Of a stretch of 64,000 nucleotides of DNA, positions 21,891-31,287 are shown piece by piece. The notes beneath the pieces are model-generated. The model had not been told where the DNA came from. It saw only the letters and a list, made by a program, of their open reading frames with translations, and made no database searches. Positions within the stretch are counted from its first letter, which is position 1; the number at the start of each line of letters is the position of its first letter. Made by a program: the position numbers and the translations under genes. The DNA is from Nothophaeocryptopus gaeumannii (lineage: Eukaryota; Ascomycota; Dothideomycetes; Mycosphaerellales; Mycosphaerellaceae), in assembly GCA_031771865.1 (NCBI GenBank), contig JASISA010000023.1, positions 992,001 to 1,056,000 on the forward strand, given 5' to 3'.

Positions 21891-22456
21891 TGGAGGTCAA
21901 ACAGGGGCAGACCAAACCGAGCAGGAACTGCGTTGCGATGTGTCGACGGCCATCAAGATCTTGTCAGGAAATATATATCCCCACGAGGCTGTGGCAGTGT
22001 AAAACGCCTCTCCCGCATCATTGTGCCGCGGGGCTGGCAAGCTGCGTGGCGTCCTGAGGACACGATGAAGACGGTCTGGCGGTCGCATGTGCCCAGCTAC
22101 GTATTCGCAGTCCACTATTCCAAGATGCGAACGGCGGCAGTGGTCGTGGAGTCTTCAATGTTGTCGGTGCGGTTGTCGGTGAATGACAATGGCAGACGAC
22201 GACGACCCAAAAAGTCAAAGTGTCGCACGGATCGCACTGGCTGCCTCAGGCTTTGAACAGCCTTACTACCGAGAGGAACGATGGATGCCAGGAAAGGTGG
22301 CTTGAGTAATATCTATTTCATACATCTAGTCGTCTGCGTCTGGGTATCGCATATAGAGCACCGCGCTACGAACTAGAGCTAAAAAGCAAGCGACGCAAGC
22401 CCACCAGCGCCAGCCAGAGAAGACATCCACCATCACTCATCTATCGTGTCCAGCCC
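21891..22456. other. Intergenic region
   Basis: About 565 bp between the HET 3 start and the asparagine synthetase stop. No supported gene; probably the HET 3 promoter and the 3' flank of the synthetase gene. Confidence 0.45.
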
Positions 22457-24467
22457 TTACTGCTGCTGTCCCTCCTTATAAGCCTGCTCATGCACACCGA
22501 TAGCGCGACCAGACGGATCAGTCTGCTTACTCCACGTGGGCGTCCATCGCATGACCGTGCTGGCGCAGTAAGGCGGGAAGTGCTCGTCGAACATGCAGCG
22601 GTACCAGTAGGCCTCCTTGGAGTCTGGGATATCGTCACCCCAGAGAGGCTTGTCTTTCCGAATGTTCTCTTCCTTCATCTGCTCGTCGGTGACCATCTTT
22701 TTCGCCTCGTCCTTGAGACCGTCGATCCAGCCGTAGCCGACACCGTCGGAGAACTGCTCCTTTTGTCTCCAAAGAATGTTTTTGGGGAGGTATGGCTTGG
22801 CGCCTGGCTCGCCCTCGGTATCGAAGGCCTTTCGGAGAATGTACTTCTCGATGCGGTCTTTGGTGATCATCTTCTCTTGTGGGTCGATGTTCATGGCGAG
22901 TTCGAGGAATTGCTTGTCAAGGAAGGGTACACGAGCTTCGACGCCCCATGCTGAGGTAGACTTGTTGGCGCGGAGGCAGTCGGAAAGGTGGAGGTTCTTG
23001 ACACGGCGGACGGTCTCCTCGTGGAATGCTTTTTTATCTGGCGCTCCGTGGAAGTAAAGGTAGCCACCAAAGATCTCGTCGGAACCCTCACCGGACAACA
23101 CCATCTTCACACCCATAGCCTTGATTTTTCGGGAGAGCAGGAACATGGGCGTGCTTGCACGAATGGTGGTGACATCGTATGTTTCGAGGTGGTAGATGAC
23201 ATCGAAGAGCGCATCGAGACCTTCTTGGATGGTGAACGTGAAAGAGTGGTGGCGGGTGCCGAGGTATTTGGCGACCTCCTGTGCGGCTTTGGTGTCGGGC
23301 GCGCCCGGAAGACCGATAGAAAAGCTGTTCAGCTGTGATAGGACTGGGACAGAGCTCAGGTGGTAGTTCTCGTCGATACCTGCGAGCTCTTCCTCGCTCT
23401 GCGGTGGGAGAGGGATCTCGCCATTAGCGACGCCGTTGATTGTAGGGCTGTTAGTCCCAGACAATGCCGCACGTTGTCGGGTGTATTCCTTCTGTAGACG
23501 AAGAGTCTCGCGTTGTGCGATAGAAGCGACGAGCGAGCTGTCCAATCCTCCACTAAGCAGAACACCGTATGGAACCTCAGCCATCAGTCTCTTTCTCACA
23601 GATCGCTCGAAGGTTTCGCGGAGCAGAGTCAGGTCGAGAGGAGTGGTGGGGATGCTTGATGGCTCAATCAGCCATTTGGGGTCAAAGTAGCGCGTGAGAG
23701 TGTCCGTCTTGCTGTCGTAGACATGCCCAGGCGGGAAGCTGTCGATCTGGTCGCAGACTGGGTGCAAGCATTTCAACTCGCTGGCGAAGTATACGGAGCC
23801 CGGTGTCTGGCTCGAGCGACCAATGTAGAATGTGGTGATTCCGATTGGATCTCTTGCCGCAATCAATCGGTCCTCCTTCTTGTCATGCAGCACCCAGCTG
23901 AACATGCCGTCCAGATGGCGGGGCGCGTCAAGTCCATGCTCTTGATACAGTGGGATAATAACCTCACAGTCAGAATGTGTCTTGAACGGGTATGGCTTCG
24001 CAAGCTGTTTCCGCAGAATTTTGTGGTTGTAGATCTCGCCGTTGACTGCAAGCGCGATGGTCTTGTCTTCGTTCAAGATGGGCTGGGAGCCGGTGTCGAT
24101 GCCGACGATAGAGAGACGCTCGTGAACGAGGATGGTGTGCTAGACATCTCTTAGCACGCGAACAGCTGCCGTATCGTAGTGAGAAAGGTCTGTGTCACCC
24201 ACGTTGGCGGTATGGTTTCCACTCCAGTCGGGGCCGCGGTGCTTGACCTGCTTGCCCATGCGAATGGCCGTGGGCCTGAACTTCTGGACATCTGGGTGTC
24301 TAAGCCTTTGTCAGACTATACCTTACGCCTCTCTTTGTGTGACCCGCGTGCTGTCTTCTCGACAGGCATCGAGGAGGGGTATGGACGAACCCGTGGCAGG
24401 CGAATATTCCTGGGTGTTGTTAGCGGAATTTCTGCTTACTCAAGTGTTTAGTTCCCATACCACACAT
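22457..24467 (-). CDS. Asparagine synthetase (glutamine-hydrolysing)
   Basis: Predicted 614-aa cytosolic enzyme that makes asparagine from aspartate, glutamine and ATP. Four exons: 24467-24461 (only ATGTGTG), 24409-24344, 24291-24203 and 24139-22457. Introns are 24410-24460, 24292-24343 and 24140-24202. Splicing rebuilds the essential MCGIF N-terminus with Cys2 as the glutaminase nucleophile, then [17 protein letters not shown] and [10 protein letters not shown]. The synthetase domain carries the ATP-binding SGGLDSS loop and [14 protein letters not shown]. The exon 2 donor is uncertain: the chosen model leaves a stretch of about 14 unusual residues after GIFACHG. Two GCRE-type sites lie upstream. 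It is divergent from the RhoGAP gene. Confidence 0.9.
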
Positions 24468-24559
24468 CTTGACTGTCTCTTCCTCTGTCTGTATATGGAG
24501 TGTGTGAGGAAGGGTTGAGGAATAGACAGGCTTGAAAGAGGGTGTGGTTTCAACAGGTG

Positions 24560-24565
24560 TGACTC
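24560..24565 (+). promoter_or_regulatory. TGACTC motif, candidate Gcn4/CPC1 site
   Basis: Core of the general amino-acid control element about 93 bp upstream of the asparagine synthetase ATG. Asparagine synthetase genes are classic targets of Gcn4/CPC1-type bZIP factors. Binding here is inferred. Confidence 0.4.
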
Positions 24566-24601
24566 TTCACACTGGACCCATTGACCATGGACCATTGACT
24601 T

Positions 24602-24608
24602 TGACTCA
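24602..24608 (+). promoter_or_regulatory. TGACTCA, candidate Gcn4/CPC1 site
   Basis: Exact 7-bp consensus about 135 bp upstream of the asparagine synthetase start, and the second such motif within 50 bp. Two sites close together make amino-acid starvation control plausible. Confidence 0.5.
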
Positions 24609-25123
24609 AATCGCCCGCCCACTACTCACACGCCGAGAAATTACGTCCGATGTGCTCCGACCATCTTATCAGTGCAGAAGGGCCGGTCCGTTGCCGCATC
24701 TTGCATCTGATTATGCAGGAATGCAGGGCACCCTGGCCCTGCGTCGAATCCTTGCATGTCAGACACTCCCTACCATTCACGAGCGACAGCGACGAGCGTG
24801 TTTCACTTTCGACGTGGCTGTTTTTCGCCAACATCCCAGTTTTGATACATCTCATCGTCACCCATCAGCTAGGCACGAACTTACGTGGCCTGGCCTGCTA
24901 ATGTCTTATTCTTACACCGCAAACTCATCCTTCTGAGAAGGACGTCCCGCGCGAGACGGAAACGCGTGTACATCTTCTGCCGAACAATGCGGCAATCTGG
25001 ACAGCAGCAGGGAAGACAGGGATAGCTTAAATGACGAAAAAGGTGCCACTCCCAAACATCGGATTCCCTTGAGAAACGGTCCCTCCACCGACCCTCCCCC
25101 ACCTCCACACTCATACCGTTACG

Positions 25124-27688
25124 ATGCCGACCAACATGCGGTCAGCGCTCGCGGCCGCTGCGCAGAGGTATCCGGGACGCGCGAGGAGCAGCTCGCTGTC
25201 CACCGTCCCGCCCGCAGAGACCGACGAAGACTACCTGCCCGAGCTCGCTGCAGTCGCTGCATCCATCCTATACCGTTCACCAGTCGCCTCTAAAGAGGGC
25301 CGACCAGTATACATTCTCAACGCTGCAGCATTTCCAGATGCATTCGAGGTCGACTATGACTCGCTCTTATCATATGTACTGGCGAGACTACCAGGCGAGG
25401 ATGAGCTGCTATCTGGCACCGAGTACGAGGTCGTCTTCTTTGCGGGAGGGACGCTAGATAATGCAACAGCTGAGAAAAAGCAAGGTCCATCAACGGGATG
25501 GTATCTACAAGCATACCACGTACTGAGCAGGGCACTGAGAAAGAAGTTGACGATGCTGTACATCGTACATCCCAGAACTTGGGTCAGAGTGCTGTTGAAC
25601 GTCTTTGGAACGATAGTGTCGCCCAAATTCAGACGCAAGATCGTGCATGTTAACTCCTTGTCCTCTCTGGCCCTGCATATTTCGATCGAAAAGCTGCTGA
25701 TTCCACCGACCGCATACCTACAGGACAGGAAAAATTCTCCAGATATCTACGCTCCGTACGTCACGGGCAAGAGGGCATTTGGTGTGACACATTCTCTTCC
25801 AAAGAATATATCCGCTGGGGACACGCGACTGCCACGGGTGCTCCGGGAAACAACTACATTCTTGCTAATGGGCGACAATGTGAACACGGAGGGAATCTTC
25901 CGGATACCACCGCATTCCACGCTGGCTTCTGTCCTAAAAGAGGCATATGATCGCGGGCAGGATTGGATTATTTGGAAGGAAGGAAACGCCACTTTTGCTC
26001 AGCCCGGCCTTGACAAGTCGCTCGTTGATGAAGTCCGCATCGAGGATGCCTATGGTGTTCATCTTGCAGCATCTCTGATCAAGACCTGGTACAGAGAGCT
26101 TCGCGAGCCTATCTTCCCGGAATCGAGTTACGCAATGCTACGTGAACGGTACAGTGATCCTGATGTAGAGGTCACGCCTGAGCATCTGGTTGACTTTATC
26201 CTTCCGGAATCAACTGCATCCCCGCTCTCGACTGTCTCGCGCGAAATTCTGACGAGACATCTCCTACCGCTGCTGTCTATCGTGGCTTTGCACGAGCCTA
26301 GAAACAAGATGAACCCCGAAAACCTGGCCATTTGCTTTTCCATGTGTCTAGTTTGCGGGCCCAATCAGATGGACGACGCAAAGGCCTCTTCCATCGTAAA
26401 GCGTGTTCTGCAGGCGGCAATACAGATGTGGCCTCAGCTTCGTTCCGGCATGAGACTCAGCGAACAGGCATTTTGGACCGACCTTCAGTCGCCGACTGAC
26501 CTGAACGAGTACGAAGACCCTCTAGAGAACATTAAACCACGAGAAACTGCTCTCGATGGCTCGGACGAGAAGGGCGAGATCGGGCACAGAATCGCTATGA
26601 ATGATATTGATAGCGCAAACTCATCCGACTCGAACGAGAAGGCACCAGCCTTGCCACCTCGAAGACGTTCTAGAGCGGCGTCTCTCAAGGCGGCGCTGGC
26701 ACCTCATATCCCAGACATGCCCAAGGTGGATCTGTCGAATCTGCCAAAACTACCGAAGAGAAAGCCGGCCCCTCAACACGCACCTGAGCCGCTCTCGCCC
26801 TCTTCTGATAGCCACGAGCAAAGCATGATATCGGGAGCGCCTATCACTGGAGAGCCTCCGAGGTACTCTAGCATCTTTGACAGAGATGGCCGGAGTCTGA
26901 ACGCCGCTGACCCATCTGCCAGCTACGCACCTTCAAGCAGCTTTGAGTCGACGAGAACGGCTGACTCTAGCTACGATGGATACGAAAAGAAGATTCCTGC
27001 TCCAATTGCTGGCGCAATGGCATCTCTCCCGAAACGGAAGCCTGTCAGTCGCACAGGCTCTGTAAAGGGTGAGAGCAATCCATCGACGGAGGAGCCCAGG
27101 CCAGAGATGCCAAGACAGCCCTCTGGGACAAATGCGCTCCTGGCAAGGATGGCGGCCCAGCAGGCAGCAAACAACCTTTCCCAGAAGAACACCATCGACA
27201 CGTCAGCGCCGCGAGCCACTGACACAATCAATTCGGCGCCTGCGGACTTGGCCATCAAGTCTCCAGAATGTGCGACGACGTCGTCTTCGGAGGGCGACGC
27301 TGTCTTTCGAAAGCCGTCTTGGTCCGCTTCAGCTAACAGGAATCCGAACATCCAAACTCTTGCCAAGCCAGTCCTTCCTGTGAGGAAGTCGAGCACGATA
27401 CCCATCATTACGAGCAGTCATGTGGATGCCAGAGGAGACCTGCTGTCAGCACCGCATGTTCCGAAACCGAGGGCGCCAAGTCCAGGACTTCTCAAACGAA
27501 TGGCCTCAATGGAAGATGGTGGAATCACCCGACCGGAGATGCAAAGAACAGCAAGCGGTGGTCTCGAGCCCAGGAAATTGAACCTGAAGAAGAGCAGCGT
27601 CGATGACCTGAGAAGGCTCTACGAAGAACGAGTAACTACGGCAGCCGCTCTTACCGCTGTGGGCAGAAGGAGTTCCAGTCAACAATAG
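25124..27688 (+). CDS. Sec14-like/RhoGAP-domain protein (ECM25 / p50RhoGAP type)
   Basis: 854-aa intronless ORF. Residues about 50-205 form a divergent CRAL-TRIO/Sec14-like domain (GRPVYILNAAAFPDAFEVDYDS, LTMLYIVHPRTWVRVLLNVF). Residues about 215-440 form a RhoGAP domain with the arginine-finger motif EGIFRIPP (Arg260) and the downstream NKMNPENLAICFSMCLV helix. The remaining 400 residues are low-complexity, rich in Pro, Ser and basic residues, with proline motifs such as ALPPRRRSR and LPKRKP. The domain order matches p50RhoGAP and yeast Ecm25. RhoGAPs turn off Rho/Cdc42 GTPases, so a role in polarity or cell-wall organisation is likely. A second in-frame ATG (25136) lies four codons in. Confidence 0.9.
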   Translation: MPTNMRSALAAAAQRYPGRARSSSLSTVPPAETDEDYLPELAAVAASILYRSPVASKEGRPVYILNAAAFPDAFEVDYDSLLSYVLARLPGEDELLSGTEYEVVFFAGGTLDNATAEKKQGPSTGWYLQAYHVLSRALRKKLTMLYIVHPRTWVRVLLNVFGTIVSPKFRRKIVHVNSLSSLALHISIEKLLIPPTAYLQDRKNSPDIYAPYVTGKRAFGVTHSLPKNISAGDTRLPRVLRETTTFLLMGDNVNTEGIFRIPPHSTLASVLKEAYDRGQDWIIWKEGNATFAQPGLDKSLVDEVRIEDAYGVHLAASLIKTWYRELREPIFPESSYAMLRERYSDPDVEVTPEHLVDFILPESTASPLSTVSREILTRHLLPLLSIVALHEPRNKMNPENLAICFSMCLVCGPNQMDDAKASSIVKRVLQAAIQMWPQLRSGMRLSEQAFWTDLQSPTDLNEYEDPLENIKPRETALDGSDEKGEIGHRIAMNDIDSANSSDSNEKAPALPPRRRSRAASLKAALAPHIPDMPKVDLSNLPKLPKRKPAPQHAPEPLSPSSDSHEQSMISGAPITGEPPRYSSIFDRDGRSLNAADPSASYAPSSSFESTRTADSSYDGYEKKIPAPIAGAMASLPKRKPVSRTGSVKGESNPSTEEPRPEMPRQPSGTNALLARMAAQQAANNLSQKNTIDTSAPRATDTINSAPADLAIKSPECATTSSSEGDAVFRKPSWSASANRNPNIQTLAKPVLPVRKSSTIPIITSSHVDARGDLLSAPHVPKPRAPSPGLLKRMASMEDGGITRPEMQRTASGGLEPRKLNLKKSSVDDLRRLYEERVTTAAALTAVGRRSSSQQ

Positions 27689-27976
27689 TGTGTTTCCATT
27701 GACGGCGTTTTGAGCGAGAATATTGGATGAAAGAAGTTGTTTGAGTAGCACCCGTTTGGACTGACTGCACTTTGGATTCTTGTTGGATGGCACACTTGCA
27801 TTGCGCGATGGCATAATACAGTCATGATACCCTAGTTACCCTACCTTAATTAGTGTTTATGTATGAATACGACGAAAGACTGACCTAGTATTAGGGTTCG
27901 ACTCACTCTCTCCTTTCTCTGCGCCTCTGCTGCTGACGGACGAGAAGATGGAACTCTTGAAGCTGCAATTGACAGG
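27689..27976. other. 3' flank of RhoGAP gene
   Basis: About 290 bp, moderately AT-rich near 27830-27870, with no gene seen. Confidence 0.4.
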
Positions 27977-28941
27977 ATGATTGAGAATACGAGGACGACA
28001 ACGGATCTGGGAAGTACTCGTAGAAGCGGCCCAAACATGTTCAACGAGGTTCGTGCGGAACTATCATCCAGGCCGGTACTGCGAGAGCGTAGGACTAACG
28101 TGGGCCGGTATACTTTGAATGAAAGTCGCGCGGATGCACTAATGATTCGAGAGGACGCAACACCGTCAGACGATGGACTGATCTCGGCGCCGGGTTGAAA
28201 TACTATGTGTCCCGAAATTGCAAGGCCCGCTATTGGAGTACGACTTTACCAAACGGATCTCAGGAATCGACGACACAGGAGGCGAGATGCCCTTGGGGAC
28301 ATGTTTGAGCGCGAGTAGGAACGTAGAGGAATCGTCCGACCTACATTCCAATCAGACGAGGCATGATATGAGTTTTGGGAGGGTAAGAGGCAGCTGGAGC
28401 GGCGGAGATGGGAGCGAAGGGAACGTCGCGATGATGAGGAGGATGCAGATGTGTTAGCGAAGGACCCAACCACGGCTCCACGAGTGATGATTGGAAAGCT
28501 TGAACATGGAATTGGGTGGCCAAGACGAGCGCAAGAACTGGTCAAGGAGATCAAGGGATCTTCTGCGGGGGAGGATGTTATTCTCGTTGAGAGGCAAGCC
28601 GCCGGACCTGTTGTCGACTTCAAACACACGAGAACGATCGACGATGACCAAGAGGGGCACCATCCGACGACCAACTTGGAAAACGAACGGCCACGCCAAA
28701 GGAGCGTTGCGAAATCTCATCAAAGATCTAGTCAAGGGGTACGAAGTTGACGAATATCTTGGCGACCATGAGGTCGACTCTCGAGGTCATCGGCAACAAG
28801 AAAACTACCAACCGCTCGAAACGTTCTTCACACACTAAGCAACAGAAGCCGGGGGAGGTTGTGTTGTTCAAGCAGTCTGATAGTAAGTTCATGGGTGAAG
28901 GAGGTCATGCGGCCATTCTCGCCGCATGGTGCGTTTGTTGA
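27977..28941 (+). pseudogene. Possible degenerate gene, charged hypothetical protein
   Basis: Several plus-strand frames follow one another with protein-like, charged sequence but no single long ORF. One run at about 28363-28600 (YEFWEGKRQLERRRWERRER, then GKLEHGIGWPRRAQELVKEI) reads like coding DNA. A later run in another frame (GALRNLIKDLVKGYEVDEYLGD) looks like its continuation. No splice sites I tried joined them. I interpret this tentatively as a gene decayed by frameshifts. The family is not recognised. Confidence 0.3.
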
Positions 28942-29169
28942 TCAGGGATATGTGAATGAGGTGCCACAGAGGAGTGTGGAGATTAGTGTGTTGGCTTGGA
29001 AGGAGGATGGGGGTGAATTGTAGTTGTGCTCATTCTTTGTGTATCCACACGAAATACTTCCGTTCCTGGGTCTTCAGAGTTTTGAGCATTTTGTTCTTCG
29101 AAATCTTTAATGCGAGTTCTGTCAAGGAGAGACCCCTAAGAGTACGTACCCTTCATCAGTACAAAACCC

Positions 29170-30771
29170 CTATCTTTCCACCCTCTTCACCCTCACCCTC
29201 ACCCTCACCCCATCCCTCGGCCTCAACACAATCCTCCACATCTTCCTCCCCTCCTGATCCGGCCACTCCTCATCTCTTCCAAACTCAAACCTCGCGATCA
29301 GACAACAAACAAATACTTTCATCTCCATCTCCGCAAACTTCCTCCCAATACATCCCCTAGCCCCCTCCAGAAACGTCTGAAATGCATTCGGAACCCACGT
29401 CTCAGGCAAATCCTTCCAGCGATCTGGATCGAAAGTGGAAGCGGTGGGACCCCAATAACACGGCATCTGGTTGATGGCATTTGAGATGATGTAGATATTC
29501 GTCCCCTCGGGAACGTGGTACCCGGCGAGAGTAGTATCGATAGCGGAGACGCGGATGACAATGGGGATAGGAGGGATGAAACGCAGACTTTCACGGCAAA
29601 CGTGATCGAGATATGGCAATTTATGCCAGATATTCTCATCTGCCAGAGACTGAGGGGTTGGAGGCAAGGAGGAAGAGGCCAAGTCCGGTATCGCGGAAAG
29701 GATCTCCTCGCGCAGACGTGTTTGGATTTTGGGGTATTTGGACAAGAGGTGAATAGTCCACGCCACACCCGTCGCTGTTGTATCATGGCCAGCTCCGAGG
29801 AAGGTCTTGACTTGATCGCGGATGTCTTCAAAAGAGAGGCGTTCGTTGGGTGACTGGGTGTTGTTGTGGCGCACGATGAGGCTGATGATATCCTTTCGAC
29901 TGCCCTGGGACTCTGATTTTTCGTACTTTGATTTGACGACTTCGTTGGCGTGCTCTGTGATGATTTTGCTCGTGAGGTCCATGATTTGGTTCATGCGGAA
30001 GGGAAGGCGGTTGAGGAAGGGAAAGTAAAGACGAAGGCCTTGTGCAATGCATGAGGGCAGGTCAAAGGCGAAAATTGCTGAGTAGGGATGGTTGAGGGCA
30101 TCAATCTCGTAGCCGAAGGCTCCAGAACTGATGACATCCAACGTGGCTCTGTTTAGCCATTCCAGCATCTCAATGGGCTTGTCATGGCCGTCTTCCAACT
30201 GAGTAGAAAGCACTTTAGTTAGCAAGAGACCCTTCTCCCAGAACTTAGGCTCCAGATCCCGGATTGCCAAAGTCGAGAAGGCAGGCGCCAGAGCCTTACG
30301 GATTCTCGAATGGACGTGGCCTTCAGCCAGAAGCACACCGCGCTCGTCCAAAATGCCCTTCATCCATTGTGTGGCCATTGGAGATTTCATGAAATCATAA
30401 GGCCTGCGTACAGTGATCTTCTTGATGGCCTCATCGTCCGCAATAGCTAGTCGCTCGACGCCGAATGGCAGAAAGTAGCGAATGATCAGACCGTACTTGA
30501 TGTGCCACTGTCGTTCTGGAACGCCGATCTCGCTCGTCAGCCTTGCCGGTGCATGGCCCCAGAGCGGACATCCTGGCACGGTTGGAATGTGTCGTAGCTT
30601 AGAGAAGTAAAATGGGTAGATGAATGTTCGATATGTCAACCAAATGACAAGACCAACAGAAACCGATAATAGGATCGAAGAACGCAGATCGAACAGGGTC
30701 AATCGATACACGAGCGTTGCGTTCAATGCACTGAAGAGTAACGCCCCTTGCAAGGTGATGTGCCTGGACAT
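29170..30771 (-). CDS. Cytochrome P450 monooxygenase
   Basis: 533-aa intronless ORF. A hydrophobic N-terminus (two segments within residues 1-50) anchors it to the ER. The I-helix oxygen-binding motif is AGHDTTATG, the ExxR motif is ESLR, and the heme loop FLEGARGCIG places the thiolate ligand at C474. The length is normal for fungal microsomal P450s. The substrate cannot be read from the sequence; PHPYSAI-type and CPLWGHAP segments suggest a catabolic or secondary-metabolism clan. It is divergent from an MFS transporter 516 bp away, a common arrangement for detoxification or metabolite-export pairs. The C-terminal VRVRVRVKRVE tail derives from a short CCCTCA-type DNA repeat. Confidence 0.92.
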   Translation of the reverse strand: MSRHITLQGALLFSALNATLVYRLTLFDLRSSILLSVSVGLVIWLTYRTFIYPFYFSKLRHIPTVPGCPLWGHAPARLTSEIGVPERQWHIKYGLIIRYFLPFGVERLAIADDEAIKKITVRRPYDFMKSPMATQWMKGILDERGVLLAEGHVHSRIRKALAPAFSTLAIRDLEPKFWEKGLLLTKVLSTQLEDGHDKPIEMLEWLNRATLDVISSGAFGYEIDALNHPYSAIFAFDLPSCIAQGLRLYFPFLNRLPFRMNQIMDLTSKIITEHANEVVKSKYEKSESQGSRKDIISLIVRHNNTQSPNERLSFEDIRDQVKTFLGAGHDTTATGVAWTIHLLSKYPKIQTRLREEILSAIPDLASSSLPPTPQSLADENIWHKLPYLDHVCRESLRFIPPIPIVIRVSAIDTTLAGYHVPEGTNIYIISNAINQMPCYWGPTASTFDPDRWKDLPETWVPNAFQTFLEGARGCIGRKFAEMEMKVFVCCLIARFEFGRDEEWPDQEGRKMWRIVLRPRDGVRVRVRVKRVER

Positions 30772-31287
30772 TTACTTTCTCAGTGCACAACACCCAGGCA
30801 CTTCTGCAGTCGAAAAGCTGGTCTTGGACTTGGAAAACATCAGAGGAATGAATGAGGTGCCTGCTGATCTTGAAGTACTGCGAGATTCGCGGTCGGCCAT
30901 GTTGGATGGATCGTTAAGCTAAGGCGATCAGCGTTGCGTGCACCAAAAATGGCAGCTGCGCGACACCAGAACTGACTATTAATGTCGAATTTACTGCAGA
31001 AGGGTCAGCACGGGACCCACCATGATTTGCGACCAAGCTTCAGCGCTCATCGGCGGAACGAGACAACGTTACTATGTCTTGTGTAATGTTGAAACCAGTC
31101 TGAGGTCAACGGGATGCGCCCTAGACTCCTCTACAAGAGCTTCTTTATCAATCCAAACGCTCCCGCGGTCGATCCGAAGATCGCTCGTCTGAGATTCTTC
31201 CAGACGCACATGCGGAGTCGACTCTTCGAGTTTGCCAACTCACACTGCACTGCATCGCATTCGCAACTCCTTGTCCAAATTGGAGCC
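30772..31287. promoter_or_regulatory. Divergent promoter region of P450 and MFS genes
   Basis: 516 bp between the two start codons, with no other gene. The shared upstream region would allow co-regulation. An open frame upstream of 31288 without a better ATG is probably leader. Confidence 0.5.

Larger units (their letters stand above)
24468..25123. promoter_or_regulatory. Divergent promoter region of asparagine synthetase and RhoGAP genes
   Basis: 656 bp separate the two start codons, and short ORFs here look like chance. The synthetase-proximal side holds the two TGACTC motifs listed separately. Confidence 0.55.

Noticed and set aside
29180..29215. Telomere-like CCCTCA tandem repeat
   Set aside because: It lies inside the P450 coding sequence and encodes its VRVRVRVK tail; the unit is not a telomere repeat.
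31114..31287. 58-residue N-terminal extension of the MFS transporter
   Set aside because: The extra residues do not resemble transporter sequence and the ATG at 31288 starts a typical hydrophilic N-terminus.
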